Below, piece by piece: positions 5,846 through 7,988 of a DNA stretch of 7,988 nucleotides. The stretch comes from CAYTXJ01 sp965613025. GTDB taxonomy: Bacteria; Desulfobacterota; DSM-4660; Desulfatiglandales; JALVMZ01. The DNA lies in contig CBFDUE010000088.1 of NCBI GenBank assembly GCA_965613025.1, positions 1 to 7,988 of the forward strand, given 5' to 3'. The translations under genes and the position numbers were made by a program. Below the pieces are notes generated by a model, which was not told where the DNA came from, searched no databases, and saw nothing but the letters and a program-made list of their open reading frames with translations. Position 1 is the first letter of the stretch. Every line of letters starts with the position of its first letter.

Positions 5846-6157
5846 CTTTGCCACCGCCTCTGCTATTGCCTTGATCAGCTCTGGATTATTAATCTCCCTT
5901 CCCTGATCATCCTTGATCTTTATCTCAATTGCTGCACGGTCATCTTCTTTTTCAACCCATTTTATTTCCTTAAGGTGGAAAAATCCCAAAGCACTCATTC
6001 CAACCATAATCATGAACCAGAATAAAGCATCAAAAAGATTTGGAGAGAAATGGAGGAAGACCCAGGCCAAAAACCCTGTGATGATTATCCAGCCCCATGT
6101 TAAGATCCGTTCAAAAATGAAATCTATCTTATGGGCTGGCTTGATCCATACTTTCAT
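5828..6157 (-). CDS. Two-helix membrane protein of unknown function
   Basis: A 109-residue protein that I do not recognise. It has a basic N-terminus, two hydrophobic helices at about 19-37 (LTWGWIIITGFLAWVFLHF) and 41-61 (LFDALFWFMIMVGMSALGFF), then a polar tail of about 48 residues that is acidic near 69-73 and ends in an amphipathic helix (ELIKAIAEAVAKK). By the positive-inside rule both ends are probably cytoplasmic. ATG 6157 has AAGGAGGGG upstream with 6 nt spacing. The stop falls within a palindromic repeat that supplies the last residues (VSDL), so the original end may have been different. It is the first gene of the minus-strand array, but 240 bp with repeats separate it from the SLOG gene, and the two may not share a transcript. 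Confidence 0.75.
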   Translation of the reverse strand: MKVWIKPAHKIDFIFERILTWGWIIITGFLAWVFLHFSPNLFDALFWFMIMVGMSALGFFHLKEIKWVEKEDDRAAIEIKIKDDQGREINNPELIKAIAEAVAKKVSDL

Positions 6158-6326
6158 TTTATTCCCCTCCTTATTTTTTGATCGTCTTTATATACCAACG
6201 ATTTAGGCCTTAATTTTCCGGGGATTTTCTCAATGGTTTTTTTAAAAATTTGGTGCTCAGACAATGGATTTTTGGGGGGTAACTTTAAGAACAAAGGGTT
6301 AGATATAGAGTAATTGAGATTACCCC

Positions 6327-6355
6327 TTCAAACCCTGTGAATTTTATGGTATAAT
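6327..6355 (+). promoter_or_regulatory. Sigma-70-type promoter of the toxin-antitoxin operon
   Basis: A perfect extended -10, TGGTATAAT (6347-6355), lies 17 bp after TTCAAA (6327-6332; four of six bases match TTGACA). Transcription would begin near 6362, about 60 nt before the antitoxin ATG. I saw no strong operator palindrome around it, although antitoxin autoregulation would be expected here. Confidence 0.72.
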
Positions 6356-6422
6356 AAAAAAGTTAAAGAGAAAAAAGCGGTAAGTTCAGGGGATTAAAGG
6401 AGATCTAAAAAAGGAGTGTATT

Positions 6423-6605
6423 ATGGAAAAAACATTTATTGTGGATAGTGAGGGAAAAAGGCTTGCCGTGGTGCTTCCCATTGAGGAATATGAAGAGCTT
6501 ATGGAAGATCTTCATGACCTGAGTGTTATAGCGGAAAGAAAAGATGAGGATGTGATAAATTTTGAAGATGTTAAAAGAGAGCTTGCAGAGGATCTGAAAC
6601 CCTGA
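6423..6605 (+). CDS. Type II antitoxin, Phd/YefM-like
   Basis: A 60-residue acidic protein. The N-terminus (MEKTFIVDSEGKRLAVVLPI) forms the strand-rich part, followed by IEEYEELMEDLHDL and a C-terminal helix (INFEDVKRELAED), the layout of short Phd/YefM or similar antitoxins that neutralise RelE/ParE toxins with the C-terminal helix. AAGGAG lies 6 nt before the ATG, and an extended -10 promoter is about 70 bp upstream. The toxin gene begins 12 nt after its stop. The N-terminal DNA-binding part is short compared with full-length YefM, so the exact subfamily is uncertain. The partner's identity makes the antitoxin role secure. Confidence 0.82.
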   Translation: MEKTFIVDSEGKRLAVVLPIEEYEELMEDLHDLSVIAERKDEDVINFEDVKRELAEDLKP

Positions 6606-6617
6606 TGGATATGAAAA

Positions 6618-6884
6618 GTGAAGGCCTGTAGAGTTTCATGGAAAAGGTCCGCAAGACAGGACTTAAAGAAAATTTCACCTCAGTATATTCCATCCATTAT
6701 CAAAGCCATTGAGTCATTAGAGGAAAATCCATTACCTCAAGGATGTCGGAAGCTTGTTACAACTGAAAGATTCTACAGGATCAGGATTGGAGATTACAGA
6801 GTAACCTATGAAATAAATTCCAAAAAGAAGGAAGTTACTATCTATTACATAAAACATAGAAGGGAAGCTTACCGTAAGTTTTAA
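6618..6884 (+). CDS. RelE/ParE-family toxin
   Basis: An 88-residue protein with the RelE/ParE pattern: a first strand (CRVSWKRSARQDLKKI), two helices (IIKAIESLEENPLPQG), then KLVTTERFYRIRIGDYRVTYEI (about 45-66) and the C-terminal strand with IKHRREAYRKF. R54, R56 and R61 on the central strands and H80/R81 near the end are the usual candidates for active-site residues. RelE members cut mRNA on the ribosome and ParE members poison gyrase; sequence alone does not separate them. The start is GTG 6618: the frame is closed by TGA at 6612 and no other start is near. The ribosome site is weak, so translation is probably coupled to the antitoxin, whose stop is 12 nt upstream, which would keep the toxin level lower. 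Confidence 0.92.
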   Translation: MKACRVSWKRSARQDLKKISPQYIPSIIKAIESLEENPLPQGCRKLVTTERFYRIRIGDYRVTYEINSKKKEVTIYYIKHRREAYRKF

Positions 6885-6926
6885 AGATGAAATTTAAAAA
6901 AAGGGTTTTTCTAAGTGTTTTCAGAT

Positions 6927-7160
6927 TTAAGCCCCTCCCCTCCGGGACGGAGTCGGGTCGGGGACTCCTCCGGGTCGGAGACCCTCAAGGTGAAATTCTA
7001 TGGCTTCTTTCATATTTTGAAGGGTTTCATTGATGCTATCCCCTGTGGCAATACAGCCGGGAAGATCAGGACAGAAGGCTGAGTAATTATCTTTAGTTTT
7101 TTCAATAATAACAGCGACCCGTAGAGATTTTTCTCTCAACGGGTCAGTGTATTTAGGCAT
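6927..7160 (-). CDS. HicB-like antitoxin, orphan, with an inserted palindrome
   Basis: A 77-residue HicB-family protein (partial RNase-H-like fold that binds a HicA toxin): VIIEKTKDNYSAFCPDLPGC (about 17-36), then ATGDSINETLQNMKEAIEFHLEGL. ATG 7160 has GAGGT about 8 nt upstream. Residues 5-15 (TDPLREKSLRV) come from a 33-bp insertion containing a palindrome; without it the start would read MPKYTVIIEKT, the family consensus. The C-terminus (from about residue 61) runs through three GC-rich hairpins. No hicA is visible next to it. The frame continues upstream without a stop into recombinase remains. It may still fold, since the insertion is in frame, but it could also be a decaying gene. Confidence 0.8.
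   Translation of the reverse strand: MPKYTDPLREKSLRVAVIIEKTKDNYSAFCPDLPGCIATGDSINETLQNMKEAIEFHLEGLRPGGVPDPTPSRRGGA
6940..6980. repeat. Three tandem GC-rich palindromes in the hicB 3' end
   Basis: CTCCGGGACGGAG (6940-6952), GAGTC-GGGTCGGG-GACTC (6950-6967) and CTCCGGGTCGGAG (6968-6980) lie end to end. They encode the last 16 or so residues of the HicB-like protein (GLRPGGVPDPTPSRRGG). Each is a 5-bp stem around GGGTCG-like loops. Confidence 0.7.
7117..7144. mobile_element. 28-bp palindromic mini-element inside hicB
   Basis: The plus strand reads ACCCGTAGAGA, a TTTTTC loop, TCTCAACGGGT: an 11-bp stem with one mismatch. CAG occurs on both sides (7112-7114 followed by CG, and 7145-7147); in five-base form the flanks are CAGCG and CAGTG. 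Removing 33 bp restores a standard HicB N-terminus, so this is an insertion. No enzyme is encoded. Confidence 0.72.
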
Positions 7161-7647
7161 TTTTAAAACCTCATATTTTTTTATGTATTCCCTGGTATCT
7201 TTAGCAAGAACTTCTGTATATATCAAGGTGGTATCAATCTTGGAATGCCCCAGCCAGCGACCCGTAGAAAGTAATTCTCTACGGGTCAGCGTCTGAGAAC
7301 CAGCGGAGGGACACCGCTTAGAACCGCATTAACTGCAAATCCATGTCTGAATGCATGGGGATGACAGAGATCCTTTGGGATCCCTGCAATGGATCCCAGA
7401 TCCTGAAGGATCTGAAACACCCTTATACGGGATAAGGGGAATATCCTCTGATCCATCTTAAACCCATTACTCATGCAGTAAGATGCAACCATACCAGAGT
7501 ATTCAGGATTTAAAGGGATGGTCCTAAAATATATCTTTTTCTTTTTAAGGGATCTCACTATTAAGGATGGATCACTAATTTGAGTAAAACAGGATGTATA
7601 TCTTCCCATTCGGCTGGTAATATTTCCATAATGTTACCTCCCCTCCG
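7161..7647 (-). pseudogene. Tyrosine recombinase (integrase) catalytic-domain remnant
   Basis: The catalytic half of a phage/XerC-type integrase in broken frames. The R-box region (RRGGNIMEILPAEWEDI, from 7647) is in one frame. A shift then leads to SLIVRSLKKKKIYFRTIPLN, and on to HPHAFRHGFAVNAV with the HxxR pair, ending LVLRR followed by TGA within a palindromic insertion (7260-7286). After it another frame gives WLGHSKIDTTLIYTEV, with the second catalytic His and the nucleophile Tyr (codon 7220-7218). The N-terminal SAM-like domain is absent. Removing 32 bp makes the text run LVLRRWLGHSK without a break. The last frame runs into hicB without a stop. The gene is certainly non-functional here. 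Confidence 0.88.
7260..7286. mobile_element. 27-bp palindromic mini-element inside the integrase remnant
   Basis: ACCCGTAGA, a 9-nt loop, TCTACGGGT: a perfect 9-bp stem. It is bounded by CAGCG on both sides (7255-7259 and 7287-7291), a five-base direct repeat. Deleting one repeat copy plus the element (32 bp) rejoins the integrase reading frame, so the palindrome inserted after the gene was formed. Its arms match those of the element in hicB. Confidence 0.8.
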
Positions 7648-7655
7648 GGTCGGAG
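7643..7655. repeat. CTCCGGGTCGGAG palindrome at the edge of the integrase remnant
   Basis: It is identical over 13 bp to 6968-6980. It stands where the recombinase similarity begins, so it may mark a breakpoint at which the N-terminal half of the integrase was lost. Confidence 0.7.
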
Positions 7656-7838
7656 ACTTAACAAAAGGGTTAGAGATATTGTTAAAAAATTGACGATCAA
7701 AAAAGACAAAAACAGAGGGTCTTTAACCCCCTTTGTTATGCTTAGGTTTGACAGTTGGTAGTGTAAAGAAATAGGTAAATATTCTGTAAGATCATATAGT
7801 TAGGGGAAAATTTTTATAAAAGGTATTTTAACTACACT
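7656..7838. other. Intergenic stretch without a recognisable gene
   Basis: AT-rich DNA between the integrase remnant and the edge remnant. It holds TTGACA at 7748-7753, but no convincing -10 follows at 16-18 bp. I found no supported ORF or RNA gene. Confidence 0.5.
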
Positions 7839-7988
7839 CTATGTCTCTAATATCAAGGGTGGTTCTTTTATATCTAATTGATTTAAAAGGCTTTCCCCTC
7901 TTTTTTCACATACAAATATCACCCGACCAACTCTAAACCTTTTAAGCCTATCTACCATACCTCTGACAGTCTTTATATCCATGGTAGA
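7839..7988 (-). pseudogene. Possible transposase C-terminal remnant (runs off right edge)
   Basis: 49 codons then TAG, open to the right edge. The text STMDIKTVRGMVDRLKRF followed by GRVIFVCEKRGESLL resembles the stretch of IS4/IS1634-type DDE transposases that precedes and includes the second catalytic Asp (pattern ...VKTLxxxVexL...RVxFVxDRGM). Here the expected DRG reads EKRG, and the frame ends soon after, so it would be a dead, truncated copy. The similarity is from memory of the family pattern and is short; it could instead be the end of an unrelated host gene. Confidence 0.45.

Noticed and set aside
5811..7655. Repeated palindromes as a CRISPR array
   Set aside because: Copies are irregularly spaced, differ in length, lie inside genes and have no uniform spacers; no cas gene is present.
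6291..7680. Similar AACAAA(A)GGGTTAGA text at 6290 and 7660, considered as attachment sites
   Set aside because: The match is imperfect and short, the integrase is broken, and the segment holds genes in both orientations without a clear crossover core.
6174..7704. GACGATCAAAAAA on opposite strands at both ends of the toxin-antitoxin/hicB segment (6174-6186 and 7692-7704)
   Set aside because: A 13-bp A-rich match is near what chance allows in 8 kb, and no target duplication or matching boundary supports a composite element.
7748..7781. TTGACA as a promoter -35 on the plus strand
   Set aside because: There is no acceptable -10 at 16-18 bp and no gene downstream on that strand within the window.

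Overview
The window looks like accessory DNA (plasmid, integrative element or genomic island) from a bacterium, moderately AT-rich by eye, with unusually uniform Shine-Dalgarno sites of the AAGGAGGT type. The Lys/Glu/Ile-rich proteins and the many short GC-rich palindromes around genes made me think of a Thermodesulfobacteria- or Nitrospirota-like anaerobe, but nothing here proves the taxonomy.

Region 1 (about 6157 down to 1, minus strand) is a closely packed co-directional gene array. In order of transcription it holds a two-helix membrane protein, a SLOG/DprA-like Rossmannoid protein, an unrecognised 324-residue protein, RNase HI, a 55-residue charged helical protein, two exported or membrane-anchored proteins that may be OB folds, SSB, a zinc-finger protein, a ComF-like phosphoribosyltransferase and the N-terminal 261 residues of an ArdC-type zincin that runs off the left edge. 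SSB, RNase HI, the SLOG protein and an ArdC-like antirestriction protein together resemble the nucleic-acid handling and establishment genes carried by conjugative or phage-like elements. The joint function of the unrecognised members is unknown and is the best candidate here for an undescribed module.

Region 2 (6158-6884) starts with a near-ideal extended -10 promoter on the plus strand, which drives a Phd/YefM-like antitoxin and a RelE/ParE-like toxin.

Region 3 (6885-7988, minus strand) is a gene graveyard: an orphan HicB-like gene, the broken catalytic half of a tyrosine recombinase and, at the right edge, the possible C-terminal remnant of a transposase.

The most striking signal is a set of miniature palindromes. 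Two related elements of 27-28 bp (arms ACCCGTWGA / TCWACGGGT) interrupt the recombinase and hicB, flanked by short direct repeats (CAGCG/CAGCG and CAGCG/CAGTG on the plus strand). Removing 32 bp from the recombinase or 33 bp from hicB restores textbook family sequence at both sites. A second palindrome type (CTCCGGGTCGGAG and variants) sits at gene ends and has been read into C-termini. The heptamer CGGGTCG or its complement occurs six times, all between 5814 and 7652.
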